DNA of 64,000 bases from Clostridia bacterium (GTDB lineage Bacteria > Bacillota > Clostridia > Christensenellales > Aristaeellaceae): assembly GCA_900769875.1 (NCBI GenBank), contig CAAGII010000156.1, forward strand, positions 6,333-70,332, given 5' to 3'. Position 1 is the stretch's first letter. The number at the start of each line of letters is the position of its first letter. The notes below the pieces were generated by a model. It had not been told where the DNA came from and did not search any database. It was given only the letters and a program-made list of their open reading frames with translations. Below, piece after piece: positions 1-8,024 of this stretch. The position numbers and the translations under genes are program-made.

Positions 1-1701
1 ATCCAGAATCAGGCACGGCGGGTCGGCTACGGCGGCGCGTGCGATGGACAGAAGCTGCCGCTGACCCTGGCTGAGGTTCGCGCCGTCGCCGGTCAGCAGG
101 GTATCATAGCCGTTGGGGAGGCGGCGGATGAATCCGTCGGCATTGGCGAGTTTCGCGGCCTGACGGCATTCCTCATCGGTCGCGTCAAGACGGCCATAGC
201 GGATGTTGTCCATGACCGTGCCGGTGAACAGGTGCGTATCCTGCAGCACCACGCCCAGAGAGCGGCGCAGGTCATCCTTGCGGATTTTGTTGATATTGAT
301 GCCGTCGTAGCGGATCTTGCCGTCTTGAATATCGTAGAAGCGGTTGATGAGGTTGGTGATGGTGGTTTTGCCCGCGCCGGTGCCGCCGACAAAGGCGATC
401 TTCTGCCCCGGCATGGCGTACATGGTAATGTTGTGGAGCACGGTTTTCTCGTCGGTGTAGCCGAAGTCCACATCGTCGAAGGTCACGCCGCCCTCCAGGC
501 GCGTGTAGGTAACCGAGCCGTCCTGATGACGGTAGCGCCATGCCCATACGCCGGTACGCTGCTCGCACTCACACAGCGTGCCGTCTGGCTGCTCAGCAGC
601 GTTGACCAGCTCGACGTGGCCGTCGTCATGCTCGGGAGATTCGTCCATCAGGCTGAATACGCGCCCTGCGCCGGCCATCGCCATGACAATGGAGGTCATC
701 TGCTGGCTGATCTGGCTGACCGGACGGGAGAAGTTTTTATTCAGCTGCAGGAAGGACACCAGACCGCCCAGCGTCATCACCTGACCGCCCGCGAGGATCG
801 CCAGCGCAGAGCCAGCTACGGCGCAGATCACATAGCTCAGATGCCCGAGATTGTTGTTGACAGGACCCATCACATTGCCGAAGGAGTTGGCGTCCTCGGC
901 GGACTTGCGGAGGCTATCGTTGAGGCTGTAGAAGCCATCAAGTGCCTGCTGCTCATGGCAGAATACCTTGACCACCTTCTGCCCCTCGATCATTTCCTCG
1001 ATGTAGCCGTTGACCTGTCCTAGCTTCTGCTGCTGTGCCACGAAATTCTTGCCCGCAAGGCCGGACAGCTTCGCGCTGACAAGCATGGTCACAACGATCA
1101 TGCCCACGGAAAGCAGCGACAGCTGCCACGACATCATCAGCATGCTGACAAAGGTAATGCACACAGTCACCAGCGAATCCACAAGGGAAGGAATGCTCTG
1201 CCCGATCAGCTGACGCAGGGTGTCCACATCGTTGGTATAGACGGACATGATGTCGCCATGCGCATGGGTATCAAAATAGCGGATGGGCAGCTTCTCCATG
1301 CGGGTGAAGAGTTCGATACGCAGACGGGCCAGTGTGCCCTGGCTGACATTGATCATCAACCGGTTGCTTCCATAGGCGCAGACCAAGCCGAAGCCCAGCA
1401 GCACGGCAAGCCTGAGGAGCGCCCGCGCGAGGTCATCAAAGCCGGGCGCGCCCGATGCGTGATTGACCATGGGAAGGATATAGTCGTCAATCAGCGTCTG
1501 AAGGAACAGCGTGCATTGCAGCGTACAGAAGCTCTGCGCAAGAATGCAGAAGATCACCAGAAAGAAGCGGAAGCGATCATGCTTCAGGACCAGCGCCATC
1601 AGCCGCCTGAGCGTCATGAGCGAATGCTTGAGGTCGGGCGCCGGACGTCCGCTGCGATCCATGCGGAAGCCGCCATGCATGGGCGGATGCTTCTTCATCA
1701 T
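1..1701 (-). CDS. ABC multidrug-type half-transporter, 3' end cut by window edge
   Basis: Membrane-fused ABC half-transporter (permease followed by ATPase), open for 567 codons and running off the window. The start is ATG at 1701, which overlaps the stop of the upstream ABC gene (ATGA). Translated on the minus strand, it has an exporter membrane domain over roughly residues 35-330, then an ATPase domain with Walker A GGTGAGKTT, Q-loop region VVLQDTHLF, signature LSQGQ and the start of Walker B (CLILD), where the window ends. Translational coupling to the neighbour and the MarR gene upstream indicate a heterodimeric exporter of the type common in Firmicutes, probably for drugs, lipids or peptides. 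The substrate cannot be told from sequence. The catalytic glutamate and H-loop lie outside the window, so I cannot confirm that this is the catalytically competent half. Confidence 0.93.
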   Translation of the reverse strand, partial: MMKKHPPMHGGFRMDRSGRPAPDLKHSLMTLRRLMALVLKHDRFRFFLVIFCILAQSFCTLQCTLFLQTLIDDYILPMVNHASGAPGFDDLARALLRLAVLLGFGLVCAYGSNRLMINVSQGTLARLRIELFTRMEKLPIRYFDTHAHGDIMSVYTNDVDTLRQLIGQSIPSLVDSLVTVCITFVSMLMMSWQLSLLSVGMIVVTMLVSAKLSGLAGKNFVAQQQKLGQVNGYIEEMIEGQKVVKVFCHEQQALDGFYSLNDSLRKSAEDANSFGNVMGPVNNNLGHLSYVICAVAGSALAILAGGQVMTLGGLVSFLQLNKNFSRPVSQISQQMTSIVMAMAGAGRVFSLMDESPEHDDGHVELVNAAEQPDGTLCECEQRTGVWAWRYRHQDGSVTYTRLEGGVTFDDVDFGYTDEKTVLHNITMYAMPGQKIAFVGGTGAGKTTITNLINRFYDIQDGKIRYDGININKIRKDDLRRSLGVVLQDTHLFTGTVMDNIRYGRLDATDEECRQAAKLANADGFIRRLPNGYDTLLTGDGANLSQGQRQLLSIARAAVADPPCLILD

Positions 1702-3467
1702 GCGGTTTCACCTCCGTCCTGCATGCGGGCCTCGTCAAAGTCGCCGCCGCCCTGCGTCTGCGTCTCATAGATTTCGCGGTAAATATCGTTCGACTCGATC
1801 AGCTCGCTGTGCGTGCCAAAGCCGCTGACCGCACCGTTGTCCAGCACGAGGATGCGGTCGGCGTCTTTGACGGAGGCGATGCGCTGCGCGATGATGATCT
1901 TGGTCGTGCCGGGAATGTGCTGCGAGAACGCCTTGCGGATCTTCGCGTCCGTCGCGGTATCCACAGCAGAGGTCGAATCGTCCAGAATCAGCACCTTGGG
2001 ATGCTTCAGCAGCGCACGCGCGATGCAAAGCCGCTGCTTCTGACCGCCGGAGACGTTCGTACCGCCCTGCTCGATGTGCGTGCGATAGCCGTCGGGCATG
2101 CGCTCGATGAACTCGCTGGCACAGGCAGCGCGGCAGGCCTCCGCGCATTCCTCCTCGGTCGCATCCTCCTTGCCCCAGCGAAGATTCTCCAGAATTGTGC
2201 CGGAGAACAGCACGTTCTTCTGCAACACCACCGCCACACTGTTGCGCAGCGTATCCAGATCGTAGCGGCGCACATCCACGCCACCCACGCTGACGCTGCC
2301 GCCTGTCACATCATAGAGGCGGGAAATCAGATTGACCAGCGATGATTTGCCGCTGCCCGTACCGCCGATGACACCGATGGTCTCACCGGCGCGGATATGC
2401 AGGTTGATATCGTGGAGTGTATCCTCGCCGGTGCCGGTCTTGTAGGCAAAGCTCACATGATCGAAGTCGATGCTGCCGTCCGCAACATGCATCACGGGCT
2501 GCCCGGGATTGACGATGTCGGCCTTCTCATTCAGCACCTCCGCGATGCGCCTGCCGCTGGCGATGGACATGGTCAGCATCACAAAGATCATGGATAGCAT
2601 CATCAGGCTCATCAGCACGCTCAGCACGTAGGAGATCATGGCGGTCAGATCACCCGTGGTCATGCTTGCGTCAATCACGATATACTTCGCGCTCAGCCAT
2701 GAGATGGCGATGATGCAGGTGTAAACCGTGAGCATCATAAGCGGATTGTTGAAGGCCACCACCTTCTCGGCTCGAAGAAACATATTGTAGAGGTTGCGGG
2801 TGGCGGAGGTAAACTTCTCAGTTTCATGCTCCTCGCGTACAAATGCTTTCACCACGCGGATAGCGGACACATTCTCCTGCACGGAAGCGTTCAAATCGTC
2901 GTACTTATGGAACACGGCGGAGAAACGGCCAGACGCGATGCGCACGATGAACGCAAGGCACGCGCCGAGGAAGATGACGGCCACCAGAAAGATGCTGCTG
3001 AGGCGCGCATTGGTGTAAAAGCACATCACCATGGAGCACAGGAAGGTCAGCGGCGCACGGACGGCGATGCGAAGAATCATGCCGTAGGCGTTCTGCAGAT
3101 TGCTGACGTCTGTGGTCATACGCGTCACAAGGCCTGCTGTGGAGAAGCGGTCGATGTTGGAGAAGGAGAACGTCTGAATGTTCTCGTACATGGCGTTGCG
3201 GATGTTGGCGGCAAATCCTGCGCACGCCGTCGCGGCGAAACGGGCGGCGAGCACGCCAAAGAGCAGGCTTGCGAACGCAAGTCCCAGCATCATTGCGCCA
3301 TACTTCATGATGGCGGGCATGTCGCCCTGCTGGATGCCCTGGTCGATCAGCATGGCGGTGACGAAGGGGATCAGCGTCTCCATCAGCACCTCCAGAGCAG
3401 CCGTGAGCGGAGTGAGGAGGGACACCAGTCTGTATTGCCTGATTTGTGCCATCAGGGTCTTGAGCAT
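1698..3467 (-). CDS. ABC multidrug-type half-transporter with degenerate ATPase site
   Basis: A 589-residue fused permease-ATPase half-transporter. Membrane domain about residues 15-310; ATPase domain with Walker A GGTGSGKSS, signature VSGGQ and Walker B VLILDDSTSAVD. Two catalytic positions are altered: the glutamate after Walker B is Asp (DDSTS instead of DEATS), and the H-loop histidine is Gln (IIIAQRIAS). Such changes are known in one half of asymmetric heterodimeric exporters, so this subunit probably pairs with the next gene, with which it overlaps by 4 bases. The start at 3467 lies inside the end of the MarR gene (overlap 3452-3467), so regulator and exporter form one transcription unit. 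Confidence 0.93.
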   Translation of the reverse strand: MLKTLMAQIRQYRLVSLLTPLTAALEVLMETLIPFVTAMLIDQGIQQGDMPAIMKYGAMMLGLAFASLLFGVLAARFAATACAGFAANIRNAMYENIQTFSFSNIDRFSTAGLVTRMTTDVSNLQNAYGMILRIAVRAPLTFLCSMVMCFYTNARLSSIFLVAVIFLGACLAFIVRIASGRFSAVFHKYDDLNASVQENVSAIRVVKAFVREEHETEKFTSATRNLYNMFLRAEKVVAFNNPLMMLTVYTCIIAISWLSAKYIVIDASMTTGDLTAMISYVLSVLMSLMMLSMIFVMLTMSIASGRRIAEVLNEKADIVNPGQPVMHVADGSIDFDHVSFAYKTGTGEDTLHDINLHIRAGETIGVIGGTGSGKSSLVNLISRLYDVTGGSVSVGGVDVRRYDLDTLRNSVAVVLQKNVLFSGTILENLRWGKEDATEEECAEACRAACASEFIERMPDGYRTHIEQGGTNVSGGQKQRLCIARALLKHPKVLILDDSTSAVDTATDAKIRKAFSQHIPGTTKIIIAQRIASVKDADRILVLDNGAVSGFGTHSELIESNDIYREIYETQTQGGGDFDEARMQDGGETA

Positions 3468-3928
3468 GGAGTTGACTTCCTTTCTGTCAGCGTGGGGGAT
3501 GAATCGCGGAGAGAAGCGTACATGGTTTCCAGCAGCCGAATTGCCTGTGCCTGCTCCTCTTTTGTCAGGCGCGAGACGAGCTGACGCTCCATGGCGTCAA
3601 TGTCGCTGCGGCAGGCGCTGCTCTCCCTGAGCCCTGCGGGCGTGATGCGCACAAGCTTCACGCGCCTGTCGTCCGGGTCGGTGCTGGTGGTCACCAGTCC
3701 CTTTGCCTCGGTTCTGGCGACAAGTCCGCAGATGGTGGACTGCGCCGCGTGGAAGTGCTGCTCCAGTTCCTTCATCGTCAGGGTCTGACGGGGGCTCTGG
3801 TCGAGCTTCATCAGCAGCTGACTCTGGCTCAGCGTCAGTCCGCAGGAGGCAAGGTCGCGGTTTGCGATGGTTTCGATGCTGTCGCTCAGCTTCTTGATGA
3901 GAAAGCCTATGCGCGGTGTGGATGCCAT
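3452..3928 (-). CDS. MarR-family transcriptional regulator
   Basis: Predicted 158-residue winged-helix regulator. The ATG at 3928 was chosen because AAGGAGG lies 6 bases upstream; a longer open frame to 3991 has no ribosome site and would run through the promoter. The middle of the protein holds the recognition helix region (LTMKELEQHF, STICGLVARTEAKGLV) and the MarR wing motif DPDDRRVKLVRIT. Its 3' end overlaps the first ABC exporter gene. By analogy with other MarR-exporter operons it is probably an autorepressor released by a substrate of the pump; that is inference from context. Confidence 0.92.
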   Translation of the reverse strand: MASTPRIGFLIKKLSDSIETIANRDLASCGLTLSQSQLLMKLDQSPRQTLTMKELEQHFHAAQSTICGLVARTEAKGLVTTSTDPDDRRVKLVRITPAGLRESSACRSDIDAMERQLVSRLTKEEQAQAIRLLETMYASLRDSSPTLTERKSTPCSRP

Positions 3929-3955
3929 GATGAACCTCCTTCTTGCAGTCGCCAC

Positions 3956-3985
3956 ATTATAGCACCCGGTGAAAGAAAATGTCAA
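3956..3985 (-). promoter_or_regulatory. Consensus vegetative promoter of marR-ABC operon
   Basis: On the minus strand, TTGACA (3980-3985) and TATAAT (3956-3961) are separated by 18 bases. Both hexamers match the SigA consensus exactly. The -10 element ends 28 bases before the MarR start codon, leaving only a short leader in which autoregulation would have to occur. Confidence 0.85.
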
Positions 3986-4016
3986 TAGCATGCGATTGAT
4001 TTCATCTGTTCATCAC

Positions 4017-4040
4017 AAAAGCCGCTGCGGCTGCAGCGGC
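4017..4040 (-). terminator. Rho-independent terminator after pyrophosphatase gene
   Basis: Minus strand: GCCGCTGC, a 4-base loop, then GCAGCGGC followed by TTTTG. It lies about 40 bases past the stop codon of the gene at 4082 and ahead of the MarR promoter. Confidence 0.8.
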
Positions 4041-4081
4041 AATGAGGGCGATGATGGCAAGCGTCTGCGGGCGAAAGAGCC

Positions 4082-5701
4082 TCAGCCCCAAAGAACGGCG
4101 AGCGCAGGAACAATCTGCTTTTTCCGGCTGACGACATGGGGCAGGAATACATGCTGATCGTGCACGTCCTCCACGGCGAAAGCATTGCGAATGATCTCCT
4201 CGTCGCCGACGAAAATCAGCTCGGTGCCCTCGCGCAGGACATCGGTGAGCATCAGCATGACCATATCATAATGATGCTCTTCGCGCTGCTTCTCCATCAC
4301 CGACAGGAACTCGGGAAGCCGGGGGAGCACATCGTCGGCGTTCAGGCAGGTCACCTGACTGATGGCCAGATTGTGTCCGCCGATATGGAACTCCTTGAAG
4401 TCGCTTCGCAGCAGCTCTACGGCAGGTTTGTCGGTGGATTTGCCCACGGAGTACATTTCTCTGCCCAGCACGTCCAGATCAAGTCCGGCGATACGCGCAA
4501 GCCGCTCGGCAAGCCGACGGTCGCGCGCAGTGCAGGTCGGGCTCTTGAACAGCACCGTGTCCGAAAGGATGGCAGCGGCCATCAGTCCCGCCAGCTTGGG
4601 CGAGGGCAGCAGTCCGCGCTCCTGATACATGGAAGCAACGATGGATGTGGTTGAGCCGATGGGCTCGTTGCGCATGAACACGGGATTACCCGTTTGTACA
4701 TCGGCGAGGCGATGGTGGTCGATGATGGCGATAATCTCCGCCTGCTCCAGCCCCGGCACGCTCTGCCCTTTTTCATTGTGATCCATCAGCACCACACGCT
4801 TGCGGCGGGGACGCAGCAGGTGATAGCGGCTTAACGTGCCAACGACCTTCTCGTCCGCATCCAGGATGGGGTAGGAGCGATAGCGTGACTGCAGCACCAT
4901 GTCGCGCACATCGTCGATATAGTCGTCCAGATGGAAGTACACCAGATCCTGCGTCTGCGCCACGCGGCTGACGGGCACGGATTGATAGATCATGCGCGCC
5001 GCGCGGTAAGCGTCGCAGGGCGTCGCGATCATGCAGGTGGGCGCGTTCAGGCCGCGGTAGCTTTCCGCGAGGTTGCTCTGGCAAAGGATGATGCAGCTCG
5101 CCTTGCGGGATAGCGCGCGCTCCACCATTTCCTTCTGCTCGCCGCAGATCCAGATGGCGCCCTCAGGCATGCCGTCCATGGCGGAGGGGACGCCGGGCAG
5201 CGCGATGGTCACCTCGCCGGAGATGGTGTCAAACAGCTGATCCTCGTCATTGATGATACGTCCCTCCAGCGCGGAGAGGAGATTGAAAATGGGCACATCC
5301 TTCACCTGCGGGTGCTGGATGGAATCCATATCGTTTTCGGCGATGCCGCCTGCGGTGACCATGCCGTACAGATGCCCGTCCTCATCGGTCACCGGAAGCG
5401 CGGAGAGCCCCTCGCTCTGATGAAGCGTGGCCCACGCATGGCTGATGGGCACCTGCGCGCTCAGGCGGGGAGGACGGTCGTAATCAATATCGTGCACCTG
5501 CGTACGCACCGAGTGCAGGTGCAGCGGCTGCTCAAAGCCGAAGCGCTGGAGCAGGAAGGCGGTTTCATCATTCAGATGCCCCAGCCTTGCGGGAATGTAA
5601 TCGCCTTCGCCCAGCGCGTTGCCAAGCGCGGCATACGCCATTGCGGACACAACGCTGTCCGTGTCTGGATTCTTGTGACCGAATACATAGATTGGCTCCA
5701 T
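4082..5701 (-). CDS. ppaC: Manganese-dependent family II inorganic pyrophosphatase with CBS and DRTGG regulatory insert
   Basis: A 539-residue cytoplasmic enzyme hydrolysing pyrophosphate to phosphate. The DHH catalytic domain is split. The N-terminus has FGHKNPDTDSVVSA (metal ligands), and the second half carries MDHNE and IIDHHR near residues 315-340 and SDTVLFKSPT near 395, followed by the DHHA2 domain. Between them, roughly residues 70-305, sits the regulatory insert: a CBS domain, a DRTGG-like domain and a second CBS domain. This is the architecture of nucleotide-regulated CBS-pyrophosphatases, which are about 540-550 residues against about 310 for the simple form. CBS domains of this family bind adenine nucleotides, often inhibitory AMP/ADP. 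The gene lies 24 bases behind the CHAP gene and may share its transcript. Confidence 0.92.
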   Translation of the reverse strand: MEPIYVFGHKNPDTDSVVSAMAYAALGNALGEGDYIPARLGHLNDETAFLLQRFGFEQPLHLHSVRTQVHDIDYDRPPRLSAQVPISHAWATLHQSEGLSALPVTDEDGHLYGMVTAGGIAENDMDSIQHPQVKDVPIFNLLSALEGRIINDEDQLFDTISGEVTIALPGVPSAMDGMPEGAIWICGEQKEMVERALSRKASCIILCQSNLAESYRGLNAPTCMIATPCDAYRAARMIYQSVPVSRVAQTQDLVYFHLDDYIDDVRDMVLQSRYRSYPILDADEKVVGTLSRYHLLRPRRKRVVLMDHNEKGQSVPGLEQAEIIAIIDHHRLADVQTGNPVFMRNEPIGSTTSIVASMYQERGLLPSPKLAGLMAAAILSDTVLFKSPTCTARDRRLAERLARIAGLDLDVLGREMYSVGKSTDKPAVELLRSDFKEFHIGGHNLAISQVTCLNADDVLPRLPEFLSVMEKQREEHHYDMVMLMLTDVLREGTELIFVGDEEIIRNAFAVEDVHDQHVFLPHVVSRKKQIVPALAVLWG

Positions 5702-5725
5702 ACATGCACCGCTTTCTTTTGTGGT

Positions 5726-6631
5726 TCAGAGGTCGTCGTCCTCATCGTCAATGACTGTCCAGGTGTCCGGGTCGTTGATGCGAATGTCCTGCACATCGAG
5801 ATCAAGCTGCGTCTGTGTCTGAAGGTTGGCGATTCCGTTCTCCTGCAAGCCGTAGTAGCGCTGATAGGCCCTCACGGCGTTGACCGTGGCAGCGCTGTAG
5901 TGCCCGTCCACCAGATGGTCGGGCAGGAAGCCGATCCGGACAAGCTTCTCCTGCAGCTCACGCACCTTTTCTCCCGAGCAGCCGCTGCGCATTGTCCAGT
6001 CAGCCACGTCATGCACCGTTCCAAAGCCAAGGATGCGCTTGTTGCTGAGCATGTAGTTGTTCCGCTGCACCTTGTCGGGATTGTTGCCTTCGATGACATG
6101 GATGATGACGTCGCCGCCCATTCCGCGCGTGCAGTACTCCACCATGGCGACGTGATCCGTATCGGTGTCGCTGTCCCAGGTGAAGAACACCCAGTCTCCG
6201 GGCTGCGGGATATAGTCGCCGGGCGTGATGAACGAATCGCTGCCCTTGAACCACTGATAGCCCCAGTTGTCAAGATAGCCGTTGCGGCTGATGTAGCGGC
6301 CGTTGCGGATGAACCAGTTTTTGCCGGTATTGCTGGATGTATACAGCGGCCACTGCGTGTTGAGCAGAGAGGTGCCTTCACGCTGATCCACCTGATCCAC
6401 ACACCAGCAGACAAATTCCGCGCACCACTGCGTGTAAGGGTCGCCGCTCCATTCGCCGTACTTGCTGTAGTTGTGGGGTCCTTCCTTGTAGCCGATCTCG
6501 CCGCGGGCAACGTCCAGCACCGCGGCGACAAAGTCCGGTACCTCCCACTGCGGCGGTATGACGTCGTCGGCAAAGGCAGCCGCGGGAAGAAGGAGTGCAA
6601 AGAGCAGAAGCAAAGCTGTCAGTCGCTTCAT
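5726..6631 (-). CDS. Secreted CHAP-domain peptidoglycan hydrolase with peptidoglycan-binding domain
   Basis: A 301-residue exported protein. The N-terminus is a type I signal peptide (two positive residues, a run of leucines, cleavage near AFA-DD). A CHAP cysteine amidase/endopeptidase domain follows over about residues 40-200; the likely nucleophile is in QWCAEFVCW and the catalytic histidine in DHVAMVEY. Residues about 210-275 resemble the PG_binding_1 repeat (KVRELQEKLVRIGFL, YGLQENGIA). The extreme C-terminus is very acidic (DDEDDDL). It lies 15 bases behind the VanW gene and 24 bases ahead of the pyrophosphatase gene. A wall-remodelling role is likely; the exact bond cut is unknown. Confidence 0.88.
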   Translation of the reverse strand: MKRLTALLLLFALLLPAAAFADDVIPPQWEVPDFVAAVLDVARGEIGYKEGPHNYSKYGEWSGDPYTQWCAEFVCWCVDQVDQREGTSLLNTQWPLYTSSNTGKNWFIRNGRYISRNGYLDNWGYQWFKGSDSFITPGDYIPQPGDWVFFTWDSDTDTDHVAMVEYCTRGMGGDVIIHVIEGNNPDKVQRNNYMLSNKRILGFGTVHDVADWTMRSGCSGEKVRELQEKLVRIGFLPDHLVDGHYSAATVNAVRAYQRYYGLQENGIANLQTQTQLDLDVQDIRINDPDTWTVIDDEDDDL

Positions 6632-6646
6632 GGAAACCTCCTGTCA

Positions 6647-7777
6647 TCAGTCGGCACGGTAGACAAGCATCAGGAGCGCGCCGTCATCGCTGGTATGTCC
6701 CTCAATGCGGACGGGAAAATCGTAGCTGTTGGTGAACACAAAATTCAGGCTGTCCGAGCCAACGGCCGCGTCCACGCCATGGGGCAGGTAGGCGGCGCCG
6801 CTGGGGCCGTGCGGACGGCGCTGCGTCACCGTGATGCCCGGCAGTTGCAGCAGCGCGTTGTACAGCGTGGAGGACACCTGACAGGTGCCGCCGCCGTAGC
6901 CGGGCTTGGTGGTGCCGTTGATCAGCACGGGAGCGGGCTGGTAGCCGTTCTCTTTGCTGAAGGGACCGACATGGTTGTTGAAGTTCAGCGACTTTCCGGG
7001 CTTAAGCACACGGGTCAGGCGCTGGCATGCCACGCGGATGTTGACAATACGGTTTAGGTTGGTTTCCGTCTGCGCCATGTTGTAGTAGGAGGTATACGCG
7101 GCAATGGGGCTGTCCTCACGGATGGGGGTATCGGTGGGGGAAACGGGGATGAGATCGCAGAGGTTGTTGACGTTTATATAGCCAAAGGTGCGCCAGTAGG
7201 GTACGATCGCCCAGCCATCCTGAATGCGCCAGATGGAAAGCAGGGTGCCGGGATTGAGCACCACAAAGCTTTCTTCCTCTTCGGACATGCTCTTGTAGAC
7301 CGGGCAGGTGGTGGAGGTGGTGGCGATGAAGGTGGATTTCTGCACACCGTAGGGCGGCGTATTCACCGCGTCCACCGGGAACACATCATACATGTACTGG
7401 CGGCGGGCAAAGCCGATCAGGTTCGCCTCGGTGCGCACAACGCACCAGTCCTGCCCCACAAACAGCACATCCACGGTCAATCCGTTGCCGGTGCGGGTCA
7501 CGCGGGGACTGTTTATGCTCCGTTCGGTGAAAATGCTGCGGTTGGCAAGCATTTTGGCTGTGTACAGCGCAGGGGAGCGGCGGTTGAACGCCGTCAGCGC
7601 AGGCTCCTCGTACACCTCGCCAACAGGAATCCAGACAGCCTCCGCGTCCTCGTCCACAGCGTCAAGGCTGGCGACGTCATCCGCCTCGGAATCGGACACA
7701 TTCTCGGCAGCAGCGAAGGGGAGCATCGCGCAAAGCATAATCACAGCCAGCAATAGCGCCAGCAGCTGATTCTTCAT
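6647..7777 (-). CDS. Secreted VanW-family protein
   Basis: Predicted 376-residue exported protein; the start at 7777 has AGGAGG 6 bases upstream. A signal peptide (MKNQLLALLLAVIML..., cleavage near AAA-EN) precedes a region with SH3-like character at about residues 60-200 and a C-terminal VanW domain. The VanW hallmark is the segment KPGYGGGTCQVSSTLYNA with the preceding LKPGKSLNFNNHVGPF. VanW proteins accompany some vancomycin-resistance clusters, but most, like this one, are stand-alone wall-associated proteins of unknown activity. Nothing here resembles a vanHAX cluster, so resistance should not be inferred. It probably leads a transcript that includes the CHAP gene. Confidence 0.87.
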   Translation of the reverse strand: MKNQLLALLLAVIMLCAMLPFAAAENVSDSEADDVASLDAVDEDAEAVWIPVGEVYEEPALTAFNRRSPALYTAKMLANRSIFTERSINSPRVTRTGNGLTVDVLFVGQDWCVVRTEANLIGFARRQYMYDVFPVDAVNTPPYGVQKSTFIATTSTTCPVYKSMSEEEESFVVLNPGTLLSIWRIQDGWAIVPYWRTFGYINVNNLCDLIPVSPTDTPIREDSPIAAYTSYYNMAQTETNLNRIVNIRVACQRLTRVLKPGKSLNFNNHVGPFSKENGYQPAPVLINGTTKPGYGGGTCQVSSTLYNALLQLPGITVTQRRPHGPSGAAYLPHGVDAAVGSDSLNFVFTNSYDFPVRIEGHTSDDGALLMLVYRAD

Positions 7778-7836
7778 GTTGAACCTCCTGCGGTGATTCG
7801 TTGAGTGCCGCCGCGCATGCGACAGCATTGCATCCT

Positions 7837-7865
7837 ATTATACCATTGATGAGCCTGCGCCGCAA
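7837..7865 (-). promoter_or_regulatory. Promoter of VanW-CHAP genes
   Basis: Minus strand TTGCGG (7860-7865), 17-base spacer, TATAAT (7837-7842). It lies about 60 bases upstream of the VanW start and is divergent from the promoter of the SGNH hydrolase gene. Confidence 0.7.
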
Positions 7866-7939
7866 GGGCACATGAAGGCAAATCCGTTCATCCTGTGTAA
7901 AAATGCATGAGAAAGCCCGCGTGACGGCGCGCCTTTGCA

Positions 7940-7968
7940 TTGACCTTGCAACGTTTGTATGCTATCAT
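7940..7968 (+). promoter_or_regulatory. Promoter of SGNH hydrolase gene
   Basis: TTGACC (7940-7945), 17-base spacer, TATCAT (7963-7968), about 57 bases before the ATG at 8025. Confidence 0.75.
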
Positions 7969-8024
7969 GGGTGACAGAATGCGAAGCATCCGCTTCGCGA
8001 CGCACGTTCAAGGAGGAATGGAGT

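Noticed and set aside
5312..7057. A 581-codon plus-strand frame across the pyrophosphatase and CHAP genes
   Set aside because: It spans two well-supported minus-strand genes and gives a His/Val-rich low-meaning translation; antisense shadow.
6647..7777. Vancomycin resistance determinant
   Set aside because: VanW-domain proteins are widespread; no vanH, vanA/B, vanX or vanRS genes are nearby.
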